A DNA stretch of 64,000 nt, taken from Streptomyces cahuitamycinicus (GTDB lineage Bacteria > Actinomycetota > Actinomycetes > Streptomycetales > Streptomycetaceae). Below, in pieces: positions 1 to 8,824 of this stretch. The notes beneath the pieces were generated by a model. The model was given only the letters and a program-made list of their open reading frames with translations, had not been told where the DNA came from and searched no databases. The stretch spans positions 34,140 through 98,139 of the forward strand of contig NZ_POUC01000001.1 of the NCBI RefSeq assembly GCF_002891435.1. Direction: 5' to 3'. The position numbers and the translations under genes were made by a program. How positions within the stretch are numbered: the stretch's first letter is position 1; each line of letters begins with the position of its first letter.

Positions 1-2
1 AG

Positions 3-725
3 GTCGTCGGAACCGGCCGCAAGACCTCCGGACTCACTCCGCCCACGGGCGTGACGTACCTCGATCTCGACGTGGCCAGTGACACCTCTGCCGCCGCCGC
101 GGTGGCAGAGGTGATCGACCGGTTCGGACGCATCGACGTGCTGGTCAACAACGCAGGCGTCGGCGCGGCGGGCGCCGTCGAGGAGAACTCCGTCGCCCAG
201 GCGCAGAGCGTCCTGAACGTCAACGTCCTGGGCGTCATCCGCATGACGAAGGCCGTCCTGCCGCACATGCGCGCCCAGGGTGGTGGACGCGTCATCAACA
301 TCTCGTCGGTCCTCGGGGTCGCTCCCCAGCCCTTCATGGCCCTGTACGTCGCCTCGAAGCACGCCATCGAGGGCTACTCCGAGTCGCTGGACCACGAGGT
401 CCGCGAGCACGGCGTCCGGGTCCTCCTCGTCCAGCCCGCCTACACCAAGACCGGCTTCGACACCAACGCCGCACGGCCCGATACCCCGCTCCCTCTGTAC
501 GCGGAGCGACGGCGGGTCTTCGACGAGGTGATGGCGCAGGCGATGAAGGACGGCGACGATCCCGCCGTCGTCGCCACGGTGATCGTCACCGCGGCCACCG
601 ACAAGAAGCCGAAGCTGCGCTATACCGCCGGCCCGCTGGCCTCCCGTGTCACCACGGCACGCCGCCTCGTCCCCGCCGGAGCGTTCGACAAGCAGATCCG
701 CAAGAACAACCGCATGGCGCGTTGA
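3..725 (+). CDS. Short-chain dehydrogenase/reductase, 5' end outside window
   Basis: NAD(P)-dependent oxidoreductase of the classical SDR family; the substrate is unknown. The open frame runs in from the left edge, so the N-terminal nucleotide-binding TGxxxGxG loop is missing from view. Visible are the D-V-A turn after beta-3, the NNAGVG motif, the NISSV strand carrying the catalytic serine region, and the catalytic YVASK (YxxxK). The C-terminal part (TAGPLASR, RLVPAGAFDKQIRK) resembles the SDRs often annotated as 'oxidoreductase' with an extended tail. The first in-frame ATG-like start inside the window (GTG/ACG area near 51) is internal, since SDR-like sequence continues upstream of it. It converges on the lpd gene, with about 90 bp between them. 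Confidence 0.85.
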   Translation, partial: VVGTGRKTSGLTPPTGVTYLDLDVASDTSAAAAVAEVIDRFGRIDVLVNNAGVGAAGAVEENSVAQAQSVLNVNVLGVIRMTKAVLPHMRAQGGGRVINISSVLGVAPQPFMALYVASKHAIEGYSESLDHEVREHGVRVLLVQPAYTKTGFDTNAARPDTPLPLYAERRRVFDEVMAQAMKDGDDPAVVATVIVTAATDKKPKLRYTAGPLASRVTTARRLVPAGAFDKQIRKNNRMAR

Positions 726-817
726 CCCAGGCTTCGAGATCTCTTCGGCGCGGGCCGTCGCATCGAAGCCGGCTCTGAGCGCCGGCGGACCCGGCTGCCG
801 GTGCCCCAAGCACCCTG

Positions 818-2230
818 CTACATGTTGATCATGTGGCCCGCGAGACCATGGAGGGCTTCCTTGACCGCCTCGCCCAGGGTGGGGTGGGCGTGGACGTTGC
901 GGGCGACCTCGTGGACCGTGAGGTCCCACTGCTGGGCCAGGGTCAGTTCGGGGAGGAGTTCGGTGACGTCGGGGCCGATGAGATGAGCCCCGAGGAGCTC
1001 GCCGTACTTGCCGTCGCTGATCAGCTTCACGAAGCCGGTCGCGTCGCCCAAACCGTGGGCCTTGGCGTTCGCGGTGAACGGGAACTTGGCGACCTGGACG
1101 TCGAAGCCCTTCTCCCTCGCCTGCGCCTCGGTGTAGCCGAAGCTGGCGATCTGCGGCTGGCAGAAGGTGGACCGCGGGATCATCACGTAGTCCAGCTCCA
1201 TGGTCTCGGCGTCCGCGATCGTCTCGGCGGCGACCACACCCATCGCCTCGGCGGCGTGCGCGAGCATCAGCTTCGCTGTGACGTCCCCGATGGCGTAGAT
1301 GTGCGGGACCGAGGTACGGCAACGGCCGTCGACGTCGATCGCACCGCGCTCGGTGACGCGCACGCCGGTGTTCTCCAGGCCGTAGCCGGTGACGTTCGGT
1401 GTGAAGCCGATCGCCTGCAGGACCTTGTCGGCCTCGAGGACCTGCTGGGCGCCGTCCTTGCCGGTGACCGTGACACGGACCTGCGGGCCGGACTCGTCGA
1501 TCGACTCGACGCGCGTCGAGGTGAGCACGTCGATGCCCAACTTCCGGTACTGCTTGGCGAGTTCCGTGGACACCTCGGCGTCCTCCAGCGGGGCGACCCG
1601 ATCCAGGAACTCGACGACTGTGACCTTCACGCCGTAGTTGTGCAGCACGTAGGCGAACTCCACACCGATGGCTCCGGCCCCGGCGATCACGATCGACTGC
1701 GGCAGGTCCGCGGCGAGGATCTGCTCCTCGTACGTCACCACGCGGGACGTGCGTCGAGTGCCAGGCAGCAGCCTGGGGCTCGCGCCGGCGGCGATGACGC
1801 AGTGATCGAAGCCGATGCTGCGGGTGTTGCCGTCGTAGTCGGCCACCTGGAGCGTGTGCGGGTCGAGGAACGTGCCGCGACCGCTTATCTCCGTGATCTT
1901 GTTTTTCTTCATCAGGTAGTGGACGCCCTTGACCCGGCCGTCCGCGACCTTCCGGCTGCGGCGGAAGGCCTCCCCGTAGTCGAAGGAGACCTCACCCTCG
2001 ACCTTGATGCCGAAGGTCTTCGCCTCGCGCGTGAAGATGTGCGCGAGCTCGGCGTTGCGCAGCAGGGCCTTGGTGGGGATACAGCCCACGTTCAGGCAGA
2101 CGCCGCCCCAGTACTTCTCCTCGACGACCGCGACGCTCTTGCCCAGTTGAGCGGCCCGGATGGCGGCCACGTATCCGCCGGGTCCCGCGCCGAGTACGAC
2201 GACGTCGAAGTGCTCACCCTGCTCGTCCAT
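818..2230 (-). CDS. lpdA: Dihydrolipoyl dehydrogenase (E3)
   Basis: FAD-dependent disulfide oxidoreductase that reoxidises dihydrolipoamide in 2-oxoacid dehydrogenase complexes. The 470-residue length is normal for the family. An N-terminal FAD motif GAGPGGY is followed by the redox-active disulfide in [13 protein letters not shown] (C-x4-C). A second Rossmann motif ([12 protein letters not shown]) binds NAD. The third FAD contact IYAIGD and the C-terminal interface with the catalytic pair HPTLGE (H-x4-E) are also present. ATG start at 2230. No E1 or E2 gene adjoins it, so it is a stand-alone copy. An E3 from this position could serve any lipoyl complex in the cell, and the sequence does not say which. 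Confidence 0.95.
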   Translation of the reverse strand: MDEQGEHFDVVVLGAGPGGYVAAIRAAQLGKSVAVVEEKYWGGVCLNVGCIPTKALLRNAELAHIFTREAKTFGIKVEGEVSFDYGEAFRRSRKVADGRVKGVHYLMKKNKITEISGRGTFLDPHTLQVADYDGNTRSIGFDHCVIAAGASPRLLPGTRRTSRVVTYEEQILAADLPQSIVIAGAGAIGVEFAYVLHNYGVKVTVVEFLDRVAPLEDAEVSTELAKQYRKLGIDVLTSTRVESIDESGPQVRVTVTGKDGAQQVLEADKVLQAIGFTPNVTGYGLENTGVRVTERGAIDVDGRCRTSVPHIYAIGDVTAKLMLAHAAEAMGVVAAETIADAETMELDYVMIPRSTFCQPQIASFGYTEAQAREKGFDVQVAKFPFTANAKAHGLGDATGFVKLISDGKYGELLGAHLIGPDVTELLPELTLAQQWDLTVHEVARNVHAHPTLGEAVKEALHGLAGHMINM

Positions 2231-2839
2231 GGACGGCTTCCCTTCCGCTGGGCGGCCGACTCCCGCGAGGGACCGACTCGCTCCGATAGAACAACCTGGT
2301 CATCAACTCGACAGCGGCGGTACTCGCCGTCGCCCGCCGCAGGGTGGCCGGTGGAGGTCCGGGGAGGCAACCGTCTTTCATCACCTCGGCAGCGGTTCCC
2401 CTGACATCCGACTCAGCACCCTGGCGCCGTGGTGCGTGCCCGCTCAGCCATCATCGACGGCGGGCCGAGGCTCCTTCGGCCTCGTCCGGACGAGGCGTCC
2501 TCAGCTCACTGGGGCGGCCTCACACGAAAGGCCGGGCCGGGGACGCTCTCGAGGCCGTGCGCCTGCACCGGGTGGCCCCGCTCGCAGCGGATCTCGACAT
2601 CGACGCGCCCGCCGCACTCGCGGTGTCGCGCCAGTACCGGCGGCCCCTCCTGGTCGGCGCGGTCCCCCGCCCTCGCCGACCGCAAGTTCGCCGAGGAGGC
2701 CCGCGAGTGGGAAGTCGAGAAACCCGTACGTTCCTCGGGTCGCGTCGACCGAGTGAAGCGGCCGGAGAGAACGCGCCGGCATCGCGCATTTCCTCGACAG
2801 CCACGGCTGCCACAGCCAGGAGGCTGGGGATCTGGTGCG
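2231..2839. other. Intergenic stretch with possible decayed coding fragment
   Basis: About 600 bp between lpdA and the tetR-type gene hold no convincing intact gene. On the + strand a run such as ALEAVRLHRVAPLAADLD continues, after a shift of frame near 2680, into ADRKFAEEAREWEVEKP. This looks like protein-like composition broken by a frameshift, so the stretch may be a gene relic. I do not recognise the family. The promoter of lpdA must lie in the left part. Confidence 0.3.
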
Positions 2840-3430
2840 TCAGCCGCACTGCTCGGCGTCCAGCAGGGCGAGGGCGTTGTTCATCCCCTGATCGAGGAGC
2901 TCGTCGGACAGTCGGCTGTCGGTCAAGGCGCGGGAGAGCTGCAGCGTCCCGACCATCAGGCCGAGGAGGCCGAGCGCCTTCACGCGTGTGGAGGACGGGG
3001 CCTCGGGAGCCATGCGGTCAGCGATGCCGTCGATGAGCACCAGCACGCCATCGGTATAGGCCTGCTTGGTCGTGTCGGTGCAGCGCCCGATCTCGTCGAG
3101 CAGAGCGGCGTTCGGGCAGCCGTCGCCAGGGTTGTCGCGGTGCTGGGGTGACAGGTACCCGCGAACGATCTGCTCGAGCCCGGCACGGCCAGGCGCAGCA
3201 CGCGCGACGATGTTCTCGGCCTGCGCCTTCAACTGGTCGGCGATCGCCGTGGCGACGAGGTCGTTCTTGGATTCGAAGTGAGCGTAGAAGGCCCCATTGG
3301 TCAGTCCCGCGTCCTTCATGAGGGTCGAGACCCCGGAGCCGTCGATACCGTCTTGCTTGAACCGGCGACCCGCCGTCTCGATGATCCGCCGCCTGGTCTC
3401 CGACTTGTGCTCTTTTCCGTATCGCACCAC
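2840..3430 (-). CDS. TetR/AcrR family transcriptional regulator
   Basis: DNA-binding repressor of 196 residues. The N-terminal TetR helix-turn-helix is clear: SETRRRIIETAGRRFKQDG, then GVSTLMKDAGLTNGAFYAHF with the typical recognition helix ending in F-Y-A-H-F, then SKNDLV. The C-terminal half, with GCPNAALLDEIGR, matches the TetR_C group whose members often control neighbouring oxidoreductase genes. ATG start at 3430. A palindrome at 3495-3508 lies about 65 bp upstream and is a candidate autoregulatory operator. The ligand is unknown. No obvious target gene is divergently arranged, because the marR-type gene upstream faces the same way. Confidence 0.9.
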   Translation of the reverse strand: MVRYGKEHKSETRRRIIETAGRRFKQDGIDGSGVSTLMKDAGLTNGAFYAHFESKNDLVATAIADQLKAQAENIVARAAPGRAGLEQIVRGYLSPQHRDNPGDGCPNAALLDEIGRCTDTTKQAYTDGVLVLIDGIADRMAPEAPSSTRVKALGLLGLMVGTLQLSRALTDSRLSDELLDQGMNNALALLDAEQCG

Positions 3431-3494
3431 AGCACACGCTCCCTCGCCGGTCGCAAGGACCGGTTGCCCTGCCCCAACTCCCCCAGCCTATGAT

Positions 3495-3508
3495 ATTGCG
3501 AACGTAAT
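3495..3508. promoter_or_regulatory. Palindromic operator candidate upstream of tetR-type gene
   Basis: ATTGCG-AA-CGTAAT is an inverted repeat with 6-bp arms and one mismatch, located 65 bp before the start of the TetR-type gene. TetR regulators usually bind such sites in their own promoters. The assignment is inferred from position only. Confidence 0.4.
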
Positions 3509-3570
3509 CCAAAGAGGCACAGTCGTGCCGTGCGTCAGCGGCCTCCGCCGAGGTCGCGGGATCGTCCCAG

Positions 3571-4065
3571 TCAGGGCTGCTTGGTCCCCCGCGTGCCCGG
3601 CACCGGCGTCTTCCCGGCGGCCTTACGCTCCGTGTCCAGGGCCTGTCCGGCTACCCGAAGCGTGCCGAGGACCGCCGTCACCTCGCGCACGGACTGATCA
3701 GAAATCACCGACCCGATCCGCAGCTCCAGCTCGTCCTCGAAAACCTCCAGCGCCCCGGCCACCAGCTTGCGCCCCTCAGGCGTCAACTCGACGACCGACG
3801 AACGGCGGTCGTCGGGATTGGCCCGCCGGACACACAGGCCCGCCGCCTCCAGACGATCGACCACCTTGCTGGTGCCACCCACAGTGATCGAGAACTCCTC
3901 CGCGATGTCCTGGATCCGCGGCCCGGGCCGACGCAACAGCAGGTGCAGCACCTCGAACGAGGTCAGCGGCAGGTCGTACTCGGCCCGCAACCGCCCCTCG
4001 ATGCCGCTCCACAGCTCGATCTCCAGCGAGACCAGCTCCCGATACAGGCGCTTCAGGTCAGCCAT
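3571..4065 (-). CDS. MarR family transcriptional regulator
   Basis: Winged-helix dimeric regulator of about 164 residues. The core reads LTSFEVLHLLLRRPGPRIQDIAEE, then SITVGGTSKVVDRLEAAGL (recognition helix), then RRANPDDRRSSVVELTPEG, which is the canonical MarR wing with the DxRxxxxxLT motif. The ATG at 4065 is preferred over the GTG one codon upstream because GGAAG sits at a suitable distance from the ATG. A direct repeat of ATCTTCC (4071-4077 and 4086-4092) lies at the promoter and could be an operator. Targets are unknown. Confidence 0.88.
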   Translation of the reverse strand: MADLKRLYRELVSLEIELWSGIEGRLRAEYDLPLTSFEVLHLLLRRPGPRIQDIAEEFSITVGGTSKVVDRLEAAGLCVRRANPDDRRSSVVELTPEGRKLVAGALEVFEDELELRIGSVISDQSVREVTAVLGTLRVAGQALDTERKAAGKTPVPGTRGTKQP

Positions 4066-4270
4066 CACTCATCTTCCGGAGAATTATCTTCCATGGATGG
4101 CTAATAGTAGGTCATCGGTGTCGGGACTTTCGGCGAACTCCGGCGCCCGGCACCCATGAGGGCCGCGAACGGCCACAGCTCCGGCTGATCGTCGGTGGCA
4201 GCGTGCTTGCCATGTGCCGACAGGGCCCGCGTCGCCGGTGCGCGGCCAAGATGCGGGCCGCTGACCTGCC

Positions 4271-4288
4271 GTGTCTCATAAGAGACAC
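4271..4288. promoter_or_regulatory. Palindrome upstream of ku
   Basis: GTGTCTC-ATAA-GAGACAC is an inverted repeat with 7-bp perfect arms, about 85 bp upstream of the ku start. It could be a repressor site. It is too far from the gene and lacks a T-run, so a terminator is less likely. The binding protein is unknown. Confidence 0.35.
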
Positions 4289-4373
4289 ACCAGTCGGGTA
4301 TCGGCCGGGCGGTGAGCGCACGGTGTATGAGCCCTGACTGGTCGGCCGGCGGCATGGGATGGAGTGGGCGGTC

Positions 4374-5444
4374 ATGGCACGCGCGATCTGGACCGGTGTG
4401 GTCACGTTCGGGCTGGTCAGCGTGCCAGTCGGTTTGTACTCCGCGACCCGGGACCACACCGTCCACTTCCACCAGTTGCAGCGCGGCACCGCCGACCGGA
4501 TCCGCAACCGCCGGGTGAACGAGCGCACCGGTGACGAGGTCGGCACCGGCGACCTCGTGAAGGGCTACGAGGTGGGTGAGGGCGAGTACGTCCTGGTGGA
4601 GCCCGAGGAACTGGACGAGATCGCTCCGGGCCGTTCCCAGACCATTGACATCACCGACTTCGTCGACCTTGAGGAGATCGAGCCGGTCTACTTCGACCGC
4701 ACCTACTACCTCGCCCCGCGCGGAAAGGAATACACCAAGGTCTACGAGCTGCTGCGGGCGGCACTGGCGCAGTCGAACAGGGTCGGCATCGCGACGTTCG
4801 TGATGCGCGGCAAGCAGTACCTGACCGCGCTGCGCGCGGAGGACAAGGTCCTGGTGCTCCAGACCCTGCACTGGGCCGATGAGGTCCGCGACCCGCTCAA
4901 GGAGCTTCCCGAGATGCCCTCCGGCCGTGCCGGAAAGGGCAAGGAGCTGGACATGGCGCTCCAGCTGGTCGATTCCCTCAGCGGGGCCTGGGAGCCCTCC
5001 CGCTATCGCGACACCTACCAGGAGAAGGTGCGCGAACTGGTGAAGGCGAAGGCCGAGGGCCAGGAGATCGCCGCGGCCGAGGAGGCGCCGGCGGCGACCA
5101 ACGTCGTCGATCTGATGCAGGCGCTGCAGGGCAGCATCGACCAGGCTCGCGGGGGCGAGAGGAAGCGGCCGGGCTCCTCAGGGAAGACAGCGCGGAAATC
5201 TCCCGCAGGGACGTCGAAGAAGAGCACCGGCGGGAAGGAGTCGCCGAAGGCCGGACGTGCATCGTCCGCATCAGGCCGCGAGCGGGTGGCGGGCAAGAAC
5301 GAGCTGCGGAAGCTGAGCAAGGCAGAGCTGTACGAGCGGGCCACCGGCCAGGACCTCCCCGGCCGGTCGAAGATGAGCCGGCAGGAGCTCATCGACGCCC
5401 TCAGCCGTACGGCAGGCCGCCGGAAGAAGAAGAGCGCTGCCTGA
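4374..5444 (+). CDS. ku: Non-homologous end-joining protein Ku
   Basis: DNA-end-binding homodimer that recruits LigD in bacterial double-strand-break repair. The start [21 protein letters not shown] is diagnostic of bacterial Ku and fixes the ATG at 4374, rather than the in-frame ATG 15 bp upstream. The core beta-barrel region is complete ([44 protein letters not shown]). Beyond residue about 260 there is a long Lys/Ser/Gly-rich tail, ending in a SAP-like [20 protein letters not shown] and a basic GRRKKK. Such extended tails, which add DNA binding, are usual in streptomycete Ku paralogues. No ligD gene is visible nearby. Confidence 0.95.
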   Translation: MARAIWTGVVTFGLVSVPVGLYSATRDHTVHFHQLQRGTADRIRNRRVNERTGDEVGTGDLVKGYEVGEGEYVLVEPEELDEIAPGRSQTIDITDFVDLEEIEPVYFDRTYYLAPRGKEYTKVYELLRAALAQSNRVGIATFVMRGKQYLTALRAEDKVLVLQTLHWADEVRDPLKELPEMPSGRAGKGKELDMALQLVDSLSGAWEPSRYRDTYQEKVRELVKAKAEGQEIAAAEEAPAATNVVDLMQALQGSIDQARGGERKRPGSSGKTARKSPAGTSKKSTGGKESPKAGRASSASGRERVAGKNELRKLSKAELYERATGQDLPGRSKMSRQELIDALSRTAGRRKKKSAA

Positions 5445-5514
5445 CCCGCGAACATGCCGTGGAAACTGCCGGATCCCATGCTCAGCTCCCCCGTGCCTCA
5501 GCCGCTGAAGGGGG

Positions 5515-5582
5515 AACAGTGGCACTGAAGAGACCTGGCCCGCCGGTGGCTTGGCAACGAGGACGGCCACTGTGCCACTGTT
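5515..5582. terminator. Wide inverted repeat between convergent ku and DM13 genes
   Basis: AACAGTGGCAC (5515-5525) pairs with GTGCCACTGTT (5572-5582), perfect 11-bp arms 46 bp apart. It lies between two convergent genes, so it may act as a bidirectional terminator. There is no U-run, and the loop is long, so the assignment is weak. Confidence 0.3.
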
Positions 5583-5666
5583 GCGCCCGGACCCGTGGGA
5601 CCGCCCGCGGATGTCAGGCGCGTCTTGCGCCCGGACTCATGAGACCACTCGTGGATGTCAGGCGCG
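5581..5666. repeat. 42-bp imperfect direct repeat overlapping the DM13 stop codon
   Basis: Copy 1 (5581-5622) and copy 2 (5625-5666) both begin TTGCGCCCGGAC and end GGATGTCAGGCGCG, with a handful of differences in the middle. Copy 2 contains the stop codon and last codons of the DM13 gene. Copy 1 is therefore probably a duplication of that gene's 3' end and downstream sequence. The central part of copy 2 contains the palindrome CTCATGAG. Confidence 0.7.
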
Positions 5667-6215
5667 GGCGAGTTCGGCCGCGCCGAAGGAGACGTCGAAG
5701 CGGTCGCACCAGATGCTGACGCTGGTGTACCGAGCGGGGTCGGTGTCGTCGGGCAGGACGTAGTTCTGGCTCCCCTTGTTGCCCTTGAGCTTGCCCAGAC
5801 TGACGTACTTTCCGTCGTCGAAGACGTGCCAGCCGGGCTTCCCCTCCTTCACAGGTGCGTCGGTCAGCCACACGCGCAGGTCCGGGCCATTGCTGGTGTC
5901 GAGGTTCTCCAGCCGGACGACGTGGGAGCCATCGGCGAGCCGTACGAGTTTCACCGTGCCCGAGGTCGCGTGTTCGTGGCTGATCAGTTCACCACGCGCC
6001 AGCGTCTGCGGACCGACCGGCGAGGAGGGCGTCTCGGCCTCCGCCGCGGGCGGGGCAGATGTGGCCACCACCTCGGGCAGAGTCTCTTGGACGGTCTCGT
6101 CCTGCCACAGTTTCCACGGCTGGAACCAGTACAGCCCGAAACCGACCCCGGCGAACGCGACCACCACCAGCCCGATGACCAACGGACTGGTCAGTACCTT
6201 CCGCTCACGCCTCAT
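5658..6215 (-). CDS. DM13 domain-containing membrane-anchored protein
   Basis: A 185-residue protein with an N-terminal membrane anchor (LVIGLVVVAFAGVGFGLYW after a basic RRERK) and an extracytoplasmic part. Residues about 75-185 match the DM13 domain, with HATSGTVKLVRLADGSHVVRLENL, the N-GPDLRVWLTDAP motif, LKGNKGSQNYVLP, and SIWCDRFDVSFGAAEL containing the conserved cysteine. DM13 is proposed to be a redox or electron-transfer module; the function here is unproven. ATG start at 6215. It converges on ku. The short linker rich in Pro/Ala/Thr/Glu (residues 45-65) separates anchor and domain. Confidence 0.85.
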   Translation of the reverse strand: MRRERKVLTSPLVIGLVVVAFAGVGFGLYWFQPWKLWQDETVQETLPEVVATSAPPAAEAETPSSPVGPQTLARGELISHEHATSGTVKLVRLADGSHVVRLENLDTSNGPDLRVWLTDAPVKEGKPGWHVFDDGKYVSLGKLKGNKGSQNYVLPDDTDPARYTSVSIWCDRFDVSFGAAELARA

Positions 6216-6532
6216 CCTTGCCCCACCCCTTCAGAGTTCGCCTGTCCCACCCATTCAACGCGACGGACCGCCGTTTCGAAGCCCGCAGGAGATGACGGAA
6301 CTCTTACGTGCTCTCACATCCGTCGGGACGGCCTGCGGGCGCAAGTGCGCCGGGACTGCGGGGCGCCTTGACCATCGCTTTCCGATGCCCGGAATGTACC
6401 GCCCAGGGTGACCTTTTACGTACGTGACGGAATAGGCCGCGACATGAGGGCATTCCAACTGCCGGGTGTAACACGGCGGCGAATACCGGGCGCTGAAGGA
6501 GAAGGAAACAAACCCGTCAGAGCGGATTCCCC
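6216..6532. other. Divergent intergenic region
   Basis: About 320 bp separate the DM13 gene and the small membrane-protein gene, which diverge. The promoters of both must be here. An 8-bp palindrome ACGTACGT lies near 6419. I see no RNA gene or clear operator. Confidence 0.4.
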
Positions 6533-6886
6533 ATGAACAACACCGGCCCGGCTTCCGGGTACCAGAGCTACGACCAGCCCCCAGTGCCCGACCATTCCGC
6601 CCGCAACCAGGCCGCCGCGCGCAGAACGGCTGTCACCCTCTGCACGATCGCCGACGTCGCGGCCGGTCTGCTGGCCTTGTGGATCGTGCTCTACTTGCTC
6701 GACGCCAACCAGGCGAACCCATTCGTGGAGTTCGTGCACGGAGCGGCGGACTGGCTTTCCGGCTGGGCGCAGGACATTTTCACCATGGACACAGAAGGGC
6801 TACGCGTCATCCTCAATTATGGACTCCCGGCCATTATTTATCTGCTGATCGGTCACGGCATCGCCGCACGGATCAATCGCACCTGA
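6533..6886 (+). CDS. Small two-helix membrane protein, function unknown
   Basis: A 117-residue protein with a polar N-terminus rich in Pro/Ser/Tyr (residues 1-30). Two hydrophobic segments follow, at about 37-55 (VTLCTIADVAAGLLALWIV) and 87-105 (ILNYGLPAIIYLLIGHGIA). The segments flank a connecting region with acidic residues. The layout resembles many uncharacterised streptomycete integral membrane proteins; no catalytic motif is seen. ATG at 6533 follows a GAAGGAGAAGG-type ribosome site around 6495-6510 at a longer distance than usual. The gene is monocistronic and faces the fadA6 gene. Confidence 0.75.
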   Translation: MNNTGPASGYQSYDQPPVPDHSARNQAAARRTAVTLCTIADVAAGLLALWIVLYLLDANQANPFVEFVHGAADWLSGWAQDIFTMDTEGLRVILNYGLPAIIYLLIGHGIAARINRT

Positions 6887-6986
6887 TGTTTGACGCGGGC
6901 GTGGTCCTTACCCGGGCCGGCCGCATGGGCGTCCTCCGCGAGCCTCTCAGCAGTTGAACTGACCGCCAGGGCCACCGGTGCCCGCG

Positions 6987-8144
6987 TCACAGGCGTTCGA
7001 CGATGGTCACGTTGGCCTGGCCGCCGCCCTCGCACATCGTCTGCAGCCCGTAACGGCCGCCGGTGCGTTCCAGCTCGTGCAGGAGCGTGGTCATCAGCCG
7101 GGTTCCAGTGGCTCCGAGCGGGTGCCCCAGGGCGATGGCCCCGCCGTTGACGTTGACCTTCTCGGGATCGGTACCGGTCTCCTTCAGCCAGGCCAGTACC
7201 ACCGAGGCGAAGGCCTCGTTGATCTCGACCAGGTCGATCACGTCGAGCGTCATCCCGGACTTCTTCAGGGCGTACGCGGTGGCCGGGATCGGGGCGGACA
7301 GCATGCGGATCGGGTCCTCGCCGCGTACGGAGAGGTGGTGGACGCGGGCCCTGGGGGTGAGACCGTGCTCCCGTACGGCCCGCTCCGACGCGATCAGCAT
7401 GGCCGAGGCGCCATCGGAGATCTGTGACGAGAGGGCAGCGGTCAGCCGGCCGCCCTCCACCAACGGTTGCAGTCCCGCCATCTTCTGCGGGCTGGTGTCG
7501 CGGCGTGGGCCCTCGTCGTGGGTCACGTCGCCGTACGCGACCGTCTCCCGGTCGAAGCGGCCCTCGTCGATGGCCCGGATCGCCCGCCGGTGGGAGCGGA
7601 ATGCGAACTCCTCCATGGCTTCCCGCGTGATGCCCCACTTGCGGGCGATCTCCTCGGCGCCGAGGAACTGGTTGACCGGCCGGTCACCGTAGCGGGCCCG
7701 CCAGCCCTCGGAACCGGCGAACGGGCCCTCGGTCAGCCCCAGCGGTTCGGCGGCCTGGCGGGTGGCGAAGGCGATGGGGACCTGCGACATGTTCTGCACG
7801 CCGCCGGCGACGACGAGATCCTGGGTGCCGGACAGGACGCCCTGGGCGGCGAAGTGCAGAGCCTGCTGCGAGGAGCCGCACTGGCGGTCGACGGTCACAC
7901 CGGGCACCTCCTCCGGCAGCCCGGCGGCCAGCCAGCAGGTGCGCGCTATGTCACCGGCCTGCGGGCCGACGGTGTCGAGGCAGCCGAACACCACGTCCTC
8001 CACGGCGGCCGGGTCGGCACCGGAGCGTTCCATCAGCGCGGTCAGCACGTGTGCGCCGAGGTCGGCCGGGTGGACGGCGGACAGTCCGCCGCCCCGTCGG
8101 CCGACCGGGGTGCGCACCGCTTCGACGATGTAGGCCTCGGCCAT
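6987..8144 (-). CDS. fadA6: Steroid-ring-degradation thiolase (FadA6-like acetyl-CoA acyltransferase)
   Basis: Thiolase of 385 residues. In the KstR2 pathway FadA6 releases acetyl-CoA after ring C has been hydrolysed by IpdAB. The start MAEAYIVEAVRTPVG and the TCCTCCTC (GAGGAGGA on the coding strand) just upstream fix the ATG at 8144. Catalytic residues are visible: the nucleophilic Cys in VDRQCGSSQQALHFA, the His in NVNGGAIALGHPLGATG, and the terminal Cys in LQTMCEGGGQ. It is the last gene of the leftward operon fadE30(relic)-ipdF-kstR2-fadA6. The exact substrate is inferred from context. Confidence 0.88.
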   Translation of the reverse strand: MAEAYIVEAVRTPVGRRGGGLSAVHPADLGAHVLTALMERSGADPAAVEDVVFGCLDTVGPQAGDIARTCWLAAGLPEEVPGVTVDRQCGSSQQALHFAAQGVLSGTQDLVVAGGVQNMSQVPIAFATRQAAEPLGLTEGPFAGSEGWRARYGDRPVNQFLGAEEIARKWGITREAMEEFAFRSHRRAIRAIDEGRFDRETVAYGDVTHDEGPRRDTSPQKMAGLQPLVEGGRLTAALSSQISDGASAMLIASERAVREHGLTPRARVHHLSVRGEDPIRMLSAPIPATAYALKKSGMTLDVIDLVEINEAFASVVLAWLKETGTDPEKVNVNGGAIALGHPLGATGTRLMTTLLHELERTGGRYGLQTMCEGGGQANVTIVERL

Positions 8145-8182
8145 GGCGTCTCCTCCTCTGAGTCTGCGACGTACGGGACTGC

Positions 8183-8809
8183 CTATGAGTCGTGCAGTGC
8201 GATGCCCTCCAGCACCATCGACAGGTACTGACGGGCGATCTCCTCGGGACTGTGGCGGCCGCCCGGCCGGTACCAGGACGCCGCGACCCAGACCGTGTCG
8301 CGCACGAAGCGGTAGGTGAGCCGTACGTCCAGGTCTGCACGGAAGACCTTGGCGGTCACGCCGCGCTCCAGCGTGCCCAGCCATGCCTTCTCGAACTTCT
8401 GCTGCGACTCGACGAGATAGGCGAAGTGCGGCTGGGTCCCGAGGTGTTTGGATTCCTTCTGGTAGATGGCGACCGCGGCGAGGTGCCGGTCGATCTCCCG
8501 GAAGGACTCGGTCACCAGGGCCTCGAGTGTTTCCCTGGGGCCGAGCCCGGCGCCGAGCACGGCGTCGTACCGCGCCCAGAGCTCGTCCAGGAAGCCGGAG
8601 AGGATCTCGTCCAGCATCGACTCCTTGGAATCGAAGTGGTAGTAGAGGCTGCCCGCCAGCATCCCCGCCGCGTCGGCGATCTTCCGGACGGTCGTGGCGT
8701 TGTAGCCCTGCGCGGCGAACACCTCGGCCGCGATGGCCAGGAGTTCCTCGCGCCGCTCGGGGGTGCTCACCGTGGTCTTCTTGTGGTCGCTGTCGCTGCT
8801 TTTCGGCAC
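8183..8809 (-). CDS. kstR2: TetR-family repressor KstR2
   Basis: Repressor of the C/D-ring (HIP) branch of steroid catabolism. Its known effector in actinobacteria is HIP-CoA. The 208-residue protein matches KstR2 along its length: RREELLAIAAEVFAAQGYNATT, VRKIADAAGMLAGSLYYHF (recognition helix), SKESMLDEILSGFLDELWAR, the ligand-domain stretch AVAIYQKESKHLGTQPHFAY, and the C-terminal RFVRDTVWVAASWYRPGG. It sits in the operon it is expected to control, between ipdF and fadA6. Matching palindromes occur at 9891-9910 and 16650-16669. ATG start at 8809. Confidence 0.93.
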   Translation of the reverse strand: MPKSSDSDHKKTTVSTPERREELLAIAAEVFAAQGYNATTVRKIADAAGMLAGSLYYHFDSKESMLDEILSGFLDELWARYDAVLGAGLGPRETLEALVTESFREIDRHLAAVAIYQKESKHLGTQPHFAYLVESQQKFEKAWLGTLERGVTAKVFRADLDVRLTYRFVRDTVWVAASWYRPGGRHSPEEIARQYLSMVLEGIALHDS

Positions 8810-8824
8810 GGGTCCATTCTCGCC

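Noticed and set aside
833..2404. Long plus-strand frame opposite lpdA
   Set aside because: It mirrors the GC-skewed third positions of lpdA and has no domain. lpdA matches its family over the full length.
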